Shown here in pieces: positions 25,382 to 37,000 of a stretch of DNA of 64,000 nt (its first letter is position 1; each line of letters begins with the position of its first letter). Under the pieces are notes generated by a model. The model was not told the origin of the DNA. It saw nothing but the letters and a program-made list of their open reading frames with translations, and did not search any database. Made by a program: the position numbers and the translations under genes. This DNA comes from Acidimicrobiales bacterium. Its GTDB lineage: Bacteria; Actinomycetota; Acidimicrobiia; Acidimicrobiales; Iamiaceae. The stretch is from contig JAOBWM010000099.1 of the NCBI GenBank assembly GCA_025463365.1, positions 1 through 64,000 on the forward strand, read 5' to 3'.

Positions 25382-26215
25382 TCAGGGCCCGACGGTTGGT
25401 GGGCCCGACGAGCCCGGCGAAGCGACGCGCTCGATCCAGGCCAGTGCTCGTTCCCGCACCAGGTTGCTCTCCTCGGTGAGGAGCGAGTGGCTGGAGCCGG
25501 GCACGATCTCGAGCTCACAGCCCGGCACCTTGGTCTCGAGCTCGCGGGCCCGGTCGAGGATGTCGGACTCGCTGCCGTACATGGCAAAGGTGGGACATGC
25601 GATCTCGGCCAGCCACTCGATGGGCTGCTCCGCCTGGAGGTCGTCGATGAGGGACGTCTCGGTCAAGAAGCGCTCGCTGCGCCTGGCGACCCGCGAGAGC
25701 TTGCGGTCTGCGTTCTCGGCCAACCAGTCCTGCACGGCGTCCTCGTCGAGACCGAACGCGGCCAGCGCAAGCGAGCCCGCCATGTGCTCGCCCCAACCCT
25801 CCACCGCGAAGTGGGCTTCGATCAGGAACAGGCTCGCCACCCGCTCGGGATGACGGTGGGCGAGGGCGAGGGCGACGACGCCCCCGAAGCTGTTGCCGAA
25901 CAGGTGCACGGGCTCGGTGATGCCCCAGTGGTCGAGCAGGGCCACCAGGTCGTCCACGTTCTCGGCGACCGTGTACCCCGTGGCCGGCATCTCCGAGCGG
26001 CCGTGGCCCCGGAGGTCGTAGAGGTGGACGTCGGCCACCAGGCCGAGCGGGTGGGCCAGCGTGTAGTACCAGCTCGACAGGTTGTCGATGACCAGGCCGT
26101 GGAGCATCACGACGGGCGGCCGGGGCGCAGCCGGAGCGCCACCGTCGGACGCTCCGTCGCCGTGGCGGATCACCTGGGTGTTGAAGCGCAGGCCGTTGGC
26201 CGAGACCTCAGGCAT
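25382..26215 (-). CDS. Alpha/beta hydrolase, probable product-release or tailoring enzyme
   Basis: A 277-residue alpha/beta-hydrolase. It has HG in VVMLHGLVIDNLSSW, DLRGHGRSEMP, the nucleophile elbow FGNSFGGVVAL and a late GSSHSLLTEE with the catalytic His. It resembles esterases and thioesterases of the meta-cleavage hydrolase type. The ATG overlaps the ACP gene stop by 8 bp (ATGCCTGA). Position between ACP and glycosyltransferase genes suggests it frees the acyl chain from the ACP or transfers it. The megasynthases have no obvious integral thioesterase, which fits. Confidence 0.87.
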   Translation of the reverse strand: MPEVSANGLRFNTQVIRHGDGASDGGAPAAPRPPVVMLHGLVIDNLSSWYYTLAHPLGLVADVHLYDLRGHGRSEMPATGYTVAENVDDLVALLDHWGITEPVHLFGNSFGGVVALALAHRHPERVASLFLIEAHFAVEGWGEHMAGSLALAAFGLDEDAVQDWLAENADRKLSRVARRSERFLTETSLIDDLQAEQPIEWLAEIACPTFAMYGSESDILDRARELETKVPGCELEIVPGSSHSLLTEESNLVRERALAWIERVASPGSSGPPTVGP

Positions 26216-26501
26216 GGGCGAGCGAGCCCACCACGAAGCTGACGACGTCGCCCACGGTGAGTGCGATGATCTGGTCGAGCTCCATGCCGGCCATCCAGGC
26301 CACGAAGTCGACCTGCTGGCCGTAGGTCTCGAGCAGCTTCTCGGCGAGGGCGACGAACTCGATGCTCTCGAGCTGGAGGTCCGCGTCGAACGACGTGGTC
26401 ATCGTCAACGGACCGTCGAGCAGGAGATCGTCGCCGATCACCTCCGCGAGGATTCGGTCCAGTTCGGCCAGCACGGCCTGGTCGGTCACGGTCTCAGGCA
26501 T
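26208..26501 (-). CDS. Stand-alone acyl carrier protein
   Basis: 97 residues with the carrier-protein pattern TSFDADLQLESIEFVALAEKLLETYGQQVDF. The Ser in LES is the predicted phosphopantetheine site, and the acidic helix II is usual for ACPs. The ATG overlaps the stop of the upstream megasynthase by 8 bp, using the same ATGCCTGA junction found between this gene and the hydrolase. It would work in trans with the two megasynthases, one of which has an integral ACP and the other none. Confidence 0.88.
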   Translation of the reverse strand: MPETVTDQAVLAELDRILAEVIGDDLLLDGPLTMTTSFDADLQLESIEFVALAEKLLETYGQQVDFVAWMAGMELDQIIALTVGDVVSFVVGSLAHA

Positions 26502-29500
26502 TCGTCTGCTCTCGGTCTCGGTGTTCGTCGGTGGTCCAGGCCACCACATGGTCAAGGGGGCCGTCGGCGGTGCCCGCCAACAGGGTGCTCGCGATCCAGC
26601 GTTGGCCGATGCGCACGCGGTCGCCGTCGACCGCGACGATCTCGAAGTCCCGGGGCCGGCCTTCCATGCCGGTACCGGCCGCCTTGGCCGCGGCCTCCTT
26701 GGCCGCCCACCAACGGGTGACCTCGCGATCGCGGTGCGGTTCACCGTCGCTCGGCAGCAGCGCGAGCTCGCCGGCGGTGAAGGCGGCGTACGCGAACGAC
26801 GACGGCCGCGGCTCGATGCGCTCGATGTCGATCCCCACATCGATGCCCTCGGCCGCCATGGCGACGCCGAGCCCGGCGGTGTGGGCGATCGAGACGCGGA
26901 CATCGGCGCCCTCGGCCGCCACCTCGACGCGCGGCTGGCCGGCGGCATCGTTGGCCACGTGGACCTCGATGGGGAACAGCGGGCCCGCACCTGACTTCCA
27001 GAGGAGGTCGCGCACGGCGTCCTTCACGGCGATGCGGCCGAGGAGCCACGACCGCTGGACGTTGGGGTTGCGCGAGTCGTAGTCCGTCCGCTCGGCCTTG
27101 CCGAGGAACCGGCGCATCACGACGTCGCGCGACGCGGAGTCGGGCCAGCCCTCGCGGACCAGCACCCAACCACCCGGTTGCGGCTCGGCGAGGAGGAGCT
27201 TCGCCGGGTTGCGGAGCACGAGGAACAGGCGGTCGTCGCTCTGGAAGCGGCGATCCTCCCAGCCCTCGATCCGGCACCAGACCGTGCCGTCGACCGTGAG
27301 CTCGAGATCGGCGCGGACGGATTGCGGTTGGAGGTCCGTGAGGTTCACGACGCAGTGGACGGCGACACCCGGCGCAGGGTGGGGCCCGTAGAACGAGATG
27401 CGGTCGATCGAGGTCGGGAGGACGAGCCGATCGACGTCCACCCGCGACGCCATCCAGTACCCGAACAGCTGCCCGGCATTGTCGAGCAAGGCGCCCGGCG
27501 CCGGCTGGCTCTCCAGGCGGCCGATCACGCCGTCGGTGCCGAAGGCCTCGAACGAGCGGATGCCCTGGTACGCGGGCCCGTGGAAGAGGTGCCGCTCGGC
27601 GTAGAGGCGCTCGACCTCGATGGGCTGCGGGATCTGGCCGTGGACCGGCTTGGCCGCAGGCTGCGGCGGCGACGGGTACGTGGATGCCACTCGCACCTGG
27701 GCGCGGGCGTGGCGTTCGATCGCCGAGCGCACCAGCGTGGTCCCATCCGCTGCCCCACCGACCTCGCCGTCGAGGGTCGCCCGCACCGTGACCGCTACCG
27801 GTGGCTCGACGGCCAGCCACTTGAAGGCCCGAACCGACTCCAGTGCCACGGTGACCTGGCCGGGCACGAGCGCTTCGGCCTCGGCCGCGAGCATCTCGAG
27901 GATGGCGGTCATGGGCACCAGCGGGAACGTGTCCTCGATGCACGGCCACCCGGCGGGCTGCTCGTAGAACGAGTGGTCGAGCCAGTGCGGCTGTTCGGTG
28001 ACCGACAGAGCGTGGACCGTCTCGTGCACACCAACCTCGGCCGGCCCCGGTGCCGTTGCCGGTGCCGGTGCCGCGCGCGCCGGGCTGGGCGCCGCTGGTG
28101 GCGCGACCGCGCGGCGGCCGGAGGCGGCGGCGTCGAGCACCTGGCGGGCCGCAGCCGACGCCTCGTCCATGGCGGCGCGGAACTCGGCCAAGATCGAGCC
28201 CGGCTCGGCGCCACCGAGCTCGGCGGCGCGAGCGGCATCGGTCGACACGGCCAGGTCCAGCGGCGTGAGGTGGCGCACGAGGGCAGAGCCGAGCACGAGG
28301 GGTCGCGCGGACGTCGACGCTGGTGCCGCTGGGCTCGGCGGTGCAGCTTCGACCACGTCGTGACCCAGCGGGGCGAACTGCACCTGGCGCCCGATGCTCC
28401 AGAGTGCGGCCGCCACCCGGCGCAGCTGGCTCATGCCCGTCTGCTTGGTGGTGTTGGCGGCGATCGAGAGGATGTCGTCGTCGCGGAGCGTGTCGTCGAC
28501 GAAGCCGATCAGGCTGCCGGTGCCCACCTGCACGAAGGCGCGCACGCCGTCGGCATGCAGGTTGTCGACGAGCTCGCGGAAGCGGACCCCCTCGACCAGG
28601 TGCCGTCCGGCGAGCGTGGCGATGCCCGCGGGATCGTCGGGATAGGGCTGGACAGTGGTCGCCGACCACAACGGCACGGTGGGCGTCACCAGCGGGATGG
28701 CGCCGAACTGCTGGGCCATGGCGGAGACGAACGGCGCGAACAGCGGCGAGTGGAAGCCCGATCGGAACGGCAGCTCCTGGGCCAGCACCTTGCGGTCGCG
28801 TGCTCGCTCGACGGCGACCGCAGCCGTTGACGGCGGCGCGCAGATCACCGACTGGTGGGGACAGTTGTCGTGTGAGACGTAGGCGTCGCTCAGCCCCTCG
28901 ACCAGCTCGGCGGCGACGTCGGCACCGCAGCCCAGGGCGACGAACACCACGTCGGACACCTCGATACCACCAGGTCCGAGGCCCTGCAGGAAGTCCTCCA
29001 CGAACGCGCCCGGGATCATCCCCGAGACGATCTGACCGGTCCACTCCCCCAGGCTGTGCCCCGCGACCACGTCCGGCCTGATGCCGAGCATCCCGAGGGC
29101 ATCGGCCAGCAGGCGTCCCACGGCGACGATGCCGCGGCCCTGCGTCTCGAGCGCGGACGCGCCCTCGACCAGCCCGGGCCACTCGATCCCCAGCCGATCG
29201 GCGACATCGTCGACCCGGGGGTCGAAGACCGGCTCGACGCCCGGGAAGAGGAACGCCACCTTGGCGTCGTGCATGCCGAGGCCGTCGGGGTCGAACCACA
29301 CGTCGTTGCGGCCTCGGAAGGCGGTGCCACGCTCGAGCACCTTGCGGGCGAGCTGCAGGCGCCGGGAGTCGGGCGCCACGATCGCCAGCCGCGCCGGCCC
29401 GCCCGACGGCACCAGCAGCTCCCGGCCCGTCGACGGGGCCCACGCGTCGAGCTGAGCCGCCAGGTCGGCGGCATCGGCCCCGGCGAGCAGGAGCACGACC

Positions 29501-31014
29501 TCGGCGCCGGGATCGGTCGACGAGGCCGCGGCGCCGCCCGAGGCTCCCGTCGACGCCGAGGCCGATGCCGAGACCGACGGTGAGCGACTGCGCGACCTGC
29601 GGCCCGGGGGCTCGGTCAGCACGACGTGGGCGTTGATGCCGCCGAAGCCGAAGGCGTTGACCCCGGCGACCCGGGGCCGGTCGCCGCTCCACGGCTCGAC
29701 CTCGGTGACGAGACGGAAGCGGGTGTCGGCGAGCGCCGCGTTGGGCTCCTCGACGTGGAGGGTGGGCGGGAGCTCGCCGTGGAACACGGCCAGCGCGGTC
29801 TTGATGAGCCCGGCGGCTCCGGCGGCCGGCATGGCGTGGCCGATCATCGACTTCACCGATCCGAGCCCGGCCCGACCGTGCGGATCGTCCCGGCCCCGAC
29901 CGTCGGCCGGCCCGAACACGGTCCGCAGGGTCTCGAGTTCGGTGCGGTCGCCGACCGGCGTGGCGGTGCCGTGCGCCTCGATCAGGCCAACCGTCGCCGG
30001 ATCGAGGCCGCTCGCCCGCCACGCCTGCTCCACCGCGAGGACCTGGCCTTCGGGACGGGGGCTCATGAGGCTCGCGTCGCGTCCGTCGCTGGCGACGCCG
30101 GTGCCCCGGATGACCGCGTACGTCCGGTCGCCGTCGCGCTCGGCGTCGGCGAGCCGCTTCAACACGAGGATCCCGGTCCCCTCGCCGACGAGGATCCCGT
30201 CGGCGGCCTCGCTGAACGGCCGGATCTCACCGGTGGGTGACAGCGCTCGCAGCTGGGAGAAGACGCTCCACAGCGTGAGGTCGTGACAGTGGTGCACCCC
30301 ACCGGCGAGGACCACGTCGGCGCGGCCGGAACGGAGCTGGTCGACGGCATGGTCGACGGCGATCAACGAGCTCGCGCAGGCCGCATCGATCGTGTAGGCC
30401 GGACCCCGAAGATCGAAGCGGTTGGCGATCCGGGAGGCGGCCAGGTTCGGCACCAAGCCGATCGAGCTCTCCGGCCGCTCGGGACCGAGCCGGTCCTGGA
30501 ACTCGACCTTGACCTGTTCGAGGCGGTCCTCGTCGATCCCCGGCACCAGCTCGCGCAGCGTCTCGACGAGCTGCTGGGCTGTCCGCACGCGCTGGTCCAA
30601 CCGGGCCACCCCGTCGCCGACGTACCCGCCGCGCCCGAGGATGACGGCGACCTTGCCGGGGTCGACCCGCTCGTGGGCGCCGCCGGCGTCGGTCAGGGCG
30701 GCAGCAGCCGCGGCCAGGGCGAGGAGCTGGTCGGGCTCCACCGAGTCCACGGCGTTGGGCATGATCCCGAACGCGAGCGGGTCGAACGTGGCCAGGTCGT
30801 CGACGAACCCGCCCCGACGGCAGTAGAAGCGGTCGGCGCCCTTGGCGTCGGCGTCGAAGAACACCGGGTCGAGGCGTGTCGCAGGGACGTCGGTGATGGC
30901 ATCGAATCCGGCACGGATGTTGGCCCAGAACGCGTCGAGCGTCGGGGCGCCCGGGTAGAGCGCCGCCATGCCGACGATGGCGATGCCGTCGTGCCCGGGG
31001 CCTGGCTCGCTCAC
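26494..31014 (-). CDS. Lipid/polyketide megasynthase: KS-AT-DH-phosphopantetheinyl transferase
   Basis: 1506 residues. Ketosynthase (about 1-475) has Cys in DAACASS (about 213), His in HGTATP (about 353) and GHAMPAAG (about 395), with the conserved SVKSMIGH Lys. The acyltransferase (about 580-900) has GHSLGE and GFHSPLF. A PKS-type dehydratase (about 1005-1290) has LDHSFYEQPAGWP and LLDNAGQL. The C-terminus (about 1345-1500) is a 4'-phosphopantetheinyl transferase with GIDVGIDIERIEP and WWAAKEAAAKAAG. No KR, ER or ACP. It resembles HglC/PfaC-like proteins and would complement the upstream megasynthase. The GTG start is 15 bp after that gene. Confidence 0.92.
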   Translation of the reverse strand: MSEPGPGHDGIAIVGMAALYPGAPTLDAFWANIRAGFDAITDVPATRLDPVFFDADAKGADRFYCRRGGFVDDLATFDPLAFGIMPNAVDSVEPDQLLALAAAAAALTDAGGAHERVDPGKVAVILGRGGYVGDGVARLDQRVRTAQQLVETLRELVPGIDEDRLEQVKVEFQDRLGPERPESSIGLVPNLAASRIANRFDLRGPAYTIDAACASSLIAVDHAVDQLRSGRADVVLAGGVHHCHDLTLWSVFSQLRALSPTGEIRPFSEAADGILVGEGTGILVLKRLADAERDGDRTYAVIRGTGVASDGRDASLMSPRPEGQVLAVEQAWRASGLDPATVGLIEAHGTATPVGDRTELETLRTVFGPADGRGRDDPHGRAGLGSVKSMIGHAMPAAGAAGLIKTALAVFHGELPPTLHVEEPNAALADTRFRLVTEVEPWSGDRPRVAGVNAFGFGGINAHVVLTEPPGRRSRSRSPSVSASASASTGASGGAAASSTDPGAEVVLLLAGADAADLAAQLDAWAPSTGRELLVPSGGPARLAIVAPDSRRLQLARKVLERGTAFRGRNDVWFDPDGLGMHDAKVAFLFPGVEPVFDPRVDDVADRLGIEWPGLVEGASALETQGRGIVAVGRLLADALGMLGIRPDVVAGHSLGEWTGQIVSGMIPGAFVEDFLQGLGPGGIEVSDVVFVALGCGADVAAELVEGLSDAYVSHDNCPHQSVICAPPSTAAVAVERARDRKVLAQELPFRSGFHSPLFAPFVSAMAQQFGAIPLVTPTVPLWSATTVQPYPDDPAGIATLAGRHLVEGVRFRELVDNLHADGVRAFVQVGTGSLIGFVDDTLRDDDILSIAANTTKQTGMSQLRRVAAALWSIGRQVQFAPLGHDVVEAAPPSPAAPASTSARPLVLGSALVRHLTPLDLAVSTDAARAAELGGAEPGSILAEFRAAMDEASAAARQVLDAAASGRRAVAPPAAPSPARAAPAPATAPGPAEVGVHETVHALSVTEQPHWLDHSFYEQPAGWPCIEDTFPLVPMTAILEMLAAEAEALVPGQVTVALESVRAFKWLAVEPPVAVTVRATLDGEVGGAADGTTLVRSAIERHARAQVRVASTYPSPPQPAAKPVHGQIPQPIEVERLYAERHLFHGPAYQGIRSFEAFGTDGVIGRLESQPAPGALLDNAGQLFGYWMASRVDVDRLVLPTSIDRISFYGPHPAPGVAVHCVVNLTDLQPQSVRADLELTVDGTVWCRIEGWEDRRFQSDDRLFLVLRNPAKLLLAEPQPGGWVLVREGWPDSASRDVVMRRFLGKAERTDYDSRNPNVQRSWLLGRIAVKDAVRDLLWKSGAGPLFPIEVHVANDAAGQPRVEVAAEGADVRVSIAHTAGLGVAMAAEGIDVGIDIERIEPRPSSFAYAAFTAGELALLPSDGEPHRDREVTRWWAAKEAAAKAAGTGMEGRPRDFEIVAVDGDRVRIGQRWIASTLLAGTADGPLDHVVAWTTDEHRDREQTNA

Positions 31015-31029
31015 GGTTCGGCCGGGCCG

Positions 31030-34000
31030 TCAATCACTGTTCGTGTACCCGCCGACGAGGTCGTCGCTGGCCGCGGTGTGGTCGGCCGGCGGCGCGAACG
31101 CCTCGGGCGCACCGCGCATGACCACGAGCTGCGAGGGACCCGTCGGCGAGGCCACCTCGTGGAGGAGGGCGACGACGCCGTCGGCCGGGTCGACCAGGCC
31201 GATGCCGCGCCGGGCGTACTCGCGCTCGAGCTCGGGCGACACCATGCCCCCGCCGCCCCAGGGCCCCCAGTCGATGCTGACGACACGGCAGCCGTCGGCA
31301 CCGTCGTGCGTCCGCGCGAGCGTGTCGAGGGCGTCGTTGGCAGCCGCGTAGTCGGACTGTCCCCGGTTGCCGAACACGCCGCTGACGCTGCCGAACAACA
31401 CGACGAAGCGCAGGCCGAGGTGGGTGCGGTCGAGGATGGCGCGAGCTCCCTCCACCTTCGTCCCGAAGACCCGGTCGAAGCCCTCCGCGGTCTTGTCCCG
31501 CAGGAAGTGGTCGTCGAGGACACCCGCGCCGTGGACGACACCGTCGAGGCGGCCGTGGGTGGCGTGCAGCGTGTCGAGCAGCTCGCCGAACTCGGGTGCC
31601 CGCACGTCGAGCGAGCAGTACTGGACCCGCGCCCCGAAGGACTCGAGGACCTGTTTCGTCTGGCGCATCTCCCGAGCCGCTTCGATGCGGTTGCAGGCCG
31701 CCTCGATCTCGTGGGGCGTCTTCAGCTCGCCGATCTCGAGGAGGGCCCGGCGCAGTGCTTGGCGGTCCGGGGCCGCGGCGGTGCGTGGGTCCTCGTCGGC
31801 GTCGGGGAAGGCCGACCGGCCGACCAGCACGAGGTGGCACGGGTTGGTGCGGGCGAGTCCTTCGGCCACGCGGGCAGTGATGCCGCGTGCACCGCCGGTG
31901 AACACGACCACCGCATCGGCCGGAAGTCCGAAGTCGCCGGGCACGGCGAGGTCCTCGCCCTCGCCGACCGTGCGGGTCGAGCGCTGGCCACCGGCCCACG
32001 ACACCGCGGCCGGGGCATCGAGATCGAGCACCTCGTCGACGAGCGTCTCGGCCAGTGGGGTCAGGTCGCCGTCGAGATCGGAGGCCGCGACCTCGATCGA
32101 CCGGACGAGGGCATCGTGGCGCTCCCGGGCGACGGCGCGCATCAGGCCGGGCACGCCCGTGGCCGTGCCGTCGGGGTGCACCGCCACGGTCACGGCGAGG
32201 ACGCGACGGGCCTTGCCGAGCAGCGCCGGCTGGATGTCGTCGAACACGCCGCGGGCATCGGTGCCCGAGTCGAGCGCGGTGGTGGAGAGGTCGATGAGGA
32301 CATCGAGCTCGGCGAGCGCGTCTCGGCGTTCGGCCGAGGCCGGCTCCCGGGCGAACATCGACACCAGCGAGCCGCGATCGACGAGCACCGACCTGACCGC
32401 TTCGGTGAGCGCGTCGGCACCGGCCACGATGCCGACCGACGCCCCGGCCAGGTCGCCCCGCGGGACGGCGGGGCCGAGGAGCTCGGTCCGCACCGTGAAA
32501 CGCTGGGCCGAAGCCGGCAGGGCTTCGTGGGGGTGCTCGGGCTCGTGGGCGACGTGGGCCGCCGCCGTGGCCTCGACGGTCTCCGACGACGGGTCGGCAC
32601 CGGCCATCGCCTCGATCCAGTCGACGATGGCACGCAGCGACTTGTGCTGGGCGAGCTCCTCGACCAGCTCCTCGTCGACGGCGGCTTCGTCGAGGCCCGC
32701 CAGGCCGATCCGCTCGGCCAGCTCGCCCACGATCTCGATGCGCTTGATCGAATCGATGCTCAGGTCGGCCTCGAGGTCGAGGTCCGGGTCCAGCATCTCC
32801 ATCGGGTAGCCGGTCCGCTCGCTCACGATGCTCTGCACGGCCTGCAGCAGTTCGGCGCCGCTCAGTGCGGGCCGGTCCTCGACGGCGACGGCGACGGCGA
32901 CGGCCAACTCGGCCACCACCGGCGCCGGCTCGCGCGTGACCGGTGCGATCGCAGACTGGGCGGTGGCGGCGATGACCTGACCCAGCTCGGTCCCGCCGAA
33001 CGCGCTGGTGGCGGGCACGGCCGCGCCGAGGTAGCGGAGCATGACGTCCCGCTCGGCCGCGACCAGGTCGCGCACGCCGCGGAGGTACTCGAGCACCACG
33101 GCGCCCGCTTCGTCGGTTCCGGGTCCCATGGGCGCGAGGCCTCCGAGGTCGAGGGTGGGCAGCGTGTTGGCCGGTTGCAGGCTGTTGGCGAGCGGCCGCC
33201 CGTCGGCGGTGCGGACGGATGCGCCGTCGATGAGCCAACCCGGCGCCGGAAGTGGGGCGGATGCCAGATCGAGTGGCCTGGCCCGGCCGCTGAACAACGG
33301 CATCGGGTCGACGGCCACGCCGAGCGTCGCCAGTTCGGCCACGGCCAGAAGGAGGCGCCGCACGCCGGGCTCCCCGGCCACGTCGGTGGCCACCATGGCG
33401 TGGGGCCGGTCACCCAGGATCTTGCCGACCTGCTGGGTGAGCACCCGGCCCGGCCCGGCTTCGACGAAGACCCGGACACCCGCGGCGTACATCGACTCGA
33501 TCTGGTCGACGAAGCGCACGCCGGTGGTGACCTGTTCGGCGAGGAGGCGGCTGATCGCAGCCGGATCACCGGACGGATAGGGCTCAGCGGTGACGTTGGA
33601 CCACACGGGGAAGCGCGGCGGCGCCACCGCGACGCCGTCGAGGTGGTCGGCGAACTGCTCTCGTGCCACCGCGATGACCGGGCTGTGGAACGCGCAGGCG
33701 ACGGGAAGGAGCTTCACCCGGACGCCGTCGGCCTCGAACGCAGCCGCGGCGGCCTCGACCGACGCCGTGGGCCCCGAGATCACCGCTTGGCGCGGCCCGT
33801 TGTGGTTCGCCAGTACGACGTCGGGCCATCCGGCGAGGCGGACGCCGAGCTCCTCGCGGGTCAACTCGACCGCCGCCATGGTCCCGGGATCTCCGCCGGA
33901 CTGCTCGACGGCATCGAGGATGGCGGTGCCACGCGCCGCGCTCAGCGCGAGGAGCGTCTCGTCGTCGAAGGATCCGGCGGCGGCCAGGGCGGCCAGCTCG

Positions 34001-37000
34001 CCGTAGCTGTGGCCAGCGGCGACGTCGGGCACGATGCCGAGGCGGCCCAGCAGGCGGGTCACGGCGAGCGACGCGATGCCGAGGGTGGGCTGGGCGACAT
34101 CGGTCGCGGTGATGGCCGCCAGCTGCTCGGCCCGTTGCTCGCGCGTGAACGCGGCCGGCGGGAAGAGAGCGCCGAGCCACGGCTGGCCGGCTCGCAGCAG
34201 ATCGTCGAGCCCGCCGAAGGTCACGAAGAGGTCGGCGAGCATGCCCGGCCGTTGGCTGCCCTGGCCGGGATAGAGGAACCCGACCGTCGGCGGCACGGCC
34301 GCAGGATCGGCGCCGTCGGCCACGAAGACACCGGCGCGGGGATCGGCGGTGCCCGCCACCGCGAGCTCCAGCTTGGCGGCCAGATCGGTGAGGGAGTCGG
34401 CCACGAGCGCGACCTGCACGGGCCCGCTTCCGGCTCGGCACACGGCGAACGCCAGGTCGCGCAAGGAGTGGCGCTGGCCATCTGGGTCCGACGCCGCGAT
34501 CTCGGCGACCACCCGGCCCAGGTCTTCGGTGACCGAGCGAGCCTGCTCGACCGACGCGGCCCGGATGAGGAACAGCTCGGCCGGCCAGTGCACGAGGCCG
34601 TGGGCGGGCCGATCGCCGCGGTCGTAGGACGACACCAGGGCATGGAAGTTCGTCCCGCCGAAGCCGAAGGCGCTGACCCCGGCGTGGCGGGTCTGCTCGG
34701 CCCACGGGCGGGCCTGGTCGAGGAACCGGAAGGGGCTGGTCTCGGCGTCGTAGTACGGGTTCGGCGCCACCAGGTTGGCGGTGGGCGGCAGCACGGCGTG
34801 GTGCACCGCCTTGGCCGCCTTGATGAGCCCGGCCAGCCCCGCGGCGCACTTGGTGTGGCCGATCTGCGACTTCACCGACCCGAGCACCGCCGCCCCCGGC
34901 GTCACGCCGTGCTCGGCGAACACCTCGGTGAGGGTGGCCATCTCGGTGCGGTCGCCGACGACCGTGCCGGTGCCATGGGCCTCCACCAGGCCGATGGAGG
35001 TGGCCGAGCGACCGGCCTGGGCCAGGGCCCGGTGCACGGCGCGCTGCTGGCCCTCCTTGCGCGGGGCGGTGAGGCCGAGGTGGCGTCCGTCGGAGGACCC
35101 GGCGACGGCGTCGACCAGCGCGTAGATCCGGTCGCCGTCGCGTTCGGCATCGACTCGCCGCTTCAGCACCACGCATGCGATGCCCTCGCCGAGGGCGATC
35201 CCGTCGGCCGACGCGTCGAACGTCCGGCACCGGCCGGTGGGCGACAGGGCATGGACCGACGCGAAGAGGAGGTAGTCGTTCAGCCCGTTGTGGAGGTCGG
35301 CACCGCCGCACAGCACGAGGTCGGAGGTCCCACTCCGCAACTCCTTGCAGGCCGCATCGAGCGCGGCGAGCGAGGATGCGCACGCGGCATCGACGGTGTA
35401 GTTCACGCCGCCGAGGTCGAGGCGGTTGGCGATGCGCCCGGCGATCACGTTGCTCAACACACCGGGGAACGAGTCCTCGGTGAGCGATGGCAGCCAGTCG
35501 TCGAGGCCGGCGGGCACCTCGCCGAACAGCTGCGGCAGGAAGGCCCGGATCCCGTAGGCCCCGGCGAGCTCGTTGCCGGACTCGGCACCGAAGATCACCG
35601 ACGCCCGCTCCCGGTCGAACTGGCGCTCGCCGTACCCGGCGTCGGCCAGCGCCCGGGCCGCGACCTCGAGGCTCAACAGCTGCACGGGCTCGATGGCGGC
35701 GAGCGATGCCGGTGGGATGCCGTACCGCAGCGGGTCGAACCCGATGCGCCGCAGGAACCCACCCCAGCGCGACGGCGTCTTGCGGCCGGCGTCCTTGGTG
35801 AAGGCGTCGGCGTCGTAGTAGCGGTCGACGTCCCACCGCTCGGCGGGGACCTCGGTGACGGCGTCGGTGCCCGCGACGATCGCCGACCAGAACTCCTCCG
35901 CGCCCACCGAGCCGGGCATGAACGCGTCCATGCCGACGATGGCGATGTCGAGCGGGCTCGGCTCCCGGTCGGGCTCGCGCACCACGAGGTGGCCGTTCGA
36001 AGCGGGCGAGGCCAGCGCCGCGCTCCCCTCGCTCACGTCGGCGTGCAGCGCGGCGATGGTGGTGACCTCGTGGCGGAGGGTCGCGACCTCGCCGATCATG
36101 TACATGCCTTCGCGGCGCTGGTGGTCCTCGTCGACGGCTTCGAGTCCCTCGTCGCCCCGCACCAGGGCCTTCGACGCGATGCGCAACCGGCCCAGGTTCA
36201 ACGTCTCGAGCTCGGCCCAGCGCGCCTTGGGCTCGACCCCAGCGGCGACCAGTTCGTCGCGGCGCGATGCGAAGGCCCGCACGTAATCGGTCTCGACGCA
36301 GCGCGTGGCGTGCCCGGGTGCGGTCTCCAGCAGGACCGTCGTGTCGCAGGTGACGGCCACGTCCTGGAACGCGGGCTGGATGGCGCCCGCCGCCACCGCC
36401 TCCTCGGTGAAGAGGTAGCCGGTGCCCATGAGCACACCGATCGCCGCACCTCGGGCAGCCAGCGGGGCCGCGGCAGCGGCGGCCATCGCTGCTGAGCGGG
36501 CGTCGTGGATCCCGCCGGCGAAGAGCACCTGCAGCCGTTCCGGATCGGGAACCTCGAGGAGCCGTTCGATCTGGGCGTCCCACAGGGCGAAGCTCGAACG
36601 GGGGCCGACGTGACCGCCGCACTCCCGGCCCTCGAACACGAACTTGCGGGCGCCGTCCTTGAGGAAGCGATCGAGCAGGCCCGGTGACGGCACGTGGAGG
36701 TACGTGGCGATGCCGGCCGCCTCCAGCGGCTGGGCCTGCGACGGACGGCCGCCGGCGATGAGTGCGACCGGCGGAGCCACGTCGTGCACGACCTCGAGCT
36801 GCTCGGCGCGCAGTTCGGCGGGCACGAACCCGAGGACCCCGACACCCCAGGGTCGCTCGCCCAGGAGCGCGGCCGTCTCGACCAGGAGCTCGCGCACCTC
36901 GTCGCCTGGCATGAGGGCGAGGGCGAGGAACGGCAGGCCGCCGCCATCGGCCACCGCCGACGCGAACGCGGCACGGTCGCTGACGCGGGTCATCGGGCCC

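Noticed and set aside
32870-32910. GGCGAC short repeat inside the megasynthase gene, and GCCGGT repeat near 28050
   Set aside because: They code for Ala/Val- or Ala/Pro-rich inter-domain linkers, ordinary in such proteins.
30283-36495. A 2070-residue open frame on the plus strand, antisense to the first megasynthase
   Set aside because: It lacks recognisable domains and is D/R/G/H-rich low-complexity. It lies opposite a gene with clear KS/AT/ACP/KR motifs, so it is a composition shadow.
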